From DASTPP01 sp035762175 (GTDB lineage: Bacteria; Myxococcota_A; Polyangia; Polyangiales; Polyangiaceae): a stretch of 54,815 bases of DNA. This document shows, one piece after another, positions 53,444 to 54,815 of the stretch. The DNA is taken from NCBI GenBank assembly GCA_035762175.1, contig DASTPP010000437.1, positions 1 through 54,815 of the forward strand. The letters are read 5' to 3'. The notes beneath the pieces were generated by a model. It was given only the letters and a program-made list of their open reading frames with translations, searched no databases and was not told the origin of the DNA. Numbering within the stretch: position 1 is the stretch's first letter; each line of letters begins with the position of its first letter. The translations under genes and the position numbers were made by a program.

Positions 53444-54811
53444 TCACTCGGCGCCGGCGAAGGCCTCGAGGGGCGCGGCCCGGCGCGCGCTCGCGGGGGC
53501 TTCGAGGGGCGAGCCCTGGCGCAGGGTCGAGGGCACTTCGGCCTGATCGTCCCAGTCGACGATCGACTCGGCGGGGGCGCAGTCGTAAACCAGCCGCTCT
53601 TCGAGCGCGTTGAGGATGCGCGCGCTGCGCCAGGCGAGCAGGCTGAGGTTCGGGTCGGCGACGCCGCGCTGCGTGCGGGCGGCGTTCTGGGCGAAGATGC
53701 GCGCGCCCGGCGGCCCGTCCCACGCGAGCGAGAAGTCGTCGCCGAGCTCGGGCTCGCCGTCGACGAAGCGCAGGCGGGGGCGCAACGGCTCGAGGCAGGC
53801 GGGCAGCTCCCAGCGGTAGCCGGTGGCGAGCACGACGAGATCGACCTCCTCGGCGCGCCGGCGGCCCGCGGCCGAGTGCAGCTCGAGCGTGAAGCCGCCG
53901 CGCGGCGAGGGGCGCAGGCCGTCGAGGGCGTGGTCGGCGAGCAGGCGCACGGCGCGCGGATCGCGGCCCTCGACGAAGCGCAGGGCGTAGAGGCGCCGGT
54001 AGATGTCCTGCAAGAGGCCCATGCTGACGCCGTCGCTCGCGAGGGTCTGCCTGGCCACCAGCTCGGCCTTGCGCGCGGGCTCGAGGCGGCGAAAGTGCTC
54101 CGAGTATTCGGGCGTGAACCACTCGTTGGCGAAGGGCGAGTCGTCGAGCGGGTAGAAGGTGTCGCGCCGGCCCACCCAGAGCAGGCGCTCGGGCAGCGCG
54201 CCCGAGTCGAGCAGGGCGTGGTGCACGATCTCGGCGCCGCTCTGGCCGCCGCCGACGACGGCGACGCGCTGGCCCCGCAGGTCGGGCTCGAGCAGCCGGT
54301 AGCGGCTCGCGTGCAGGACGCGCTCGCCGAGGTGCGGCCGGGCGCAGGGCGGCACCTTCGGCCGCCGCCCGGTGCCGAGCACGAGGTGGCGGGCGCGGAC
54401 GGTCTCGCGCGCCGTCTCGACGCGGAAGCCCTCGCCCTCGAGCTCGACGCCGAGCACCGGACAGCCGAAGCGCAGCGCGGGCAGCGAGCGCGCCACCCAG
54501 GCCAGGTAGCGGCTGAACTCGGCCCGGCTGACGCGCGGCAGGTCGGCCGTCAGGAACGAATAGAACTGCTTGTGCGCGACCAGGTAGGCCAGAAACGAGT
54601 GGGGGTTGGTCGGGTCGACGGGCGTGACCAGGTCTTTCAGGTACGACGTCTGCAAGAGCGACTCGGCGAAGAGCAGGCCCGGGTGCCAGGCGAACTCGGG
54701 CGCCGCCTCGTAGAAGCGGGCGGGCCGCCGCGAGGCCTTGGCGGCGAGCGCGGCGAGGCTCAGGTTCGCGGGCCCGACCCCGACGCCGACGTAATGAAAT
54801 GAGTCGTTCAT
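53444..54811 (-). CDS. L-ornithine/L-lysine N-hydroxylase (IucD/SidA/PvdA family)
   Basis: A 455-residue flavin monooxygenase for siderophore assembly. The FAD motif is VGVGVGPANLSLA, the NADPH motif is VVGGGQSGAEIVHHAL, and substrate-site and FAD-contact segments include HPGLLFAESLLQTSYLKDLVTP and VVLATGYRWELP. The C-terminus shows FAQNAARTQRGVADPNLSLLAWRSARIL, as in IucD/PvdA. It N-hydroxylates an amino side chain that later becomes a hydroxamate iron ligand. The gene begins 4 bases from the window edge, so upstream partners are not visible. Confidence 0.93.
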   Translation of the reverse strand: MNDSFHYVGVGVGPANLSLAALAAKASRRPARFYEAAPEFAWHPGLLFAESLLQTSYLKDLVTPVDPTNPHSFLAYLVAHKQFYSFLTADLPRVSRAEFSRYLAWVARSLPALRFGCPVLGVELEGEGFRVETARETVRARHLVLGTGRRPKVPPCARPHLGERVLHASRYRLLEPDLRGQRVAVVGGGQSGAEIVHHALLDSGALPERLLWVGRRDTFYPLDDSPFANEWFTPEYSEHFRRLEPARKAELVARQTLASDGVSMGLLQDIYRRLYALRFVEGRDPRAVRLLADHALDGLRPSPRGGFTLELHSAAGRRRAEEVDLVVLATGYRWELPACLEPLRPRLRFVDGEPELGDDFSLAWDGPPGARIFAQNAARTQRGVADPNLSLLAWRSARILNALEERLVYDCAPAESIVDWDDQAEVPSTLRQGSPLEAPASARRAAPLEAFAGAE

Positions 54812-54815
54812 CGTA

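Overview
The window is about 54.8 kb of very GC-rich DNA with dense, bacterial-style gene packing. It looks like chromosome from a myxobacterium (Myxococcota), most likely the Polyangiales/Sorangium side. The signs are Gly/Ser-rich linker lipoproteins, a Ser/Thr kinase with a membrane anchor and Pro-rich tail, a FHA-GAF-sigma54 activator, a FecR-type anti-sigma factor, many GTG starts and abundant minisatellites. The taxon is an inference from gene content; no rRNA or tRNA gene was seen.

Layout. 1-7.6 kb: an SthA-like transhydrogenase, two Hsp20 chaperones, an SGNH hydrolase and a full-length HrpA helicase with an in-frame Gly-rich minisatellite. 7.65-14.1 kb: an accessory block between hrpA and dnaB. 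It holds a translationally coupled AAA ATPase/TOPRIM-like pair (a likely defence module), a fused MNT-HEPN protein, a 43-bp repeat array, a repeat element with terminal inverted repeats, an uncharacterised family protein and a DUF6602-like putative nuclease with a small partner. An 18-bp piece of the dnaB 3' end recurs at the far side of the block, which suggests an island inserted at the end of dnaB. 14.1-17.3 kb: housekeeping replication and ribosome genes, dnaB and rpsF-rpsR-rplI. 17.4-31.7 kb: signalling and envelope genes (Ser/Thr kinase, NrnA-type DHH phosphoesterase, sigma54 activator, secreted proteins, GpsA, LepB) and guaA. 31.2-34.5 kb: a PEGA lipoprotein, a repeat-rich region and ctaB. 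35-40.4 kb: a complete sugar-type ABC importer (two permeases, binding protein, ATPase) behind a nucleotidyltransferase. 40.4-47.2 kb: a HAD phosphatase, Cys- and Pro-rich lipoproteins, an outer-membrane-type protein, and an ECF sigma/FecR anti-sigma pair. 47.2-50.6 kb: a periplasmic molybdenum oxidoreductase operon ([2Fe-2S] subunit, Moco subunit, dihaem cytochrome c). 50.7-54.8 kb: an AraC regulator with a candidate triple operator, a CPBP protease and an ornithine/lysine N-hydroxylase.

The two main candidates for something undescribed are as follows. First, a family of roughly 230-310 bp elements (three copies at 11.4, 17.4 and 29.3 kb) has terminal inverted repeats and internal hairpins whose stems differ between copies but stay paired; one copy is read through to form the C-terminus of a lipoprotein. 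Second, the AAA ATPase/TOPRIM operon sits in a putative dnaB-end island. A third theme is that minisatellites of about 41-45 bp repeatedly lie on gene junctions and appear to have moved stop and start codons.
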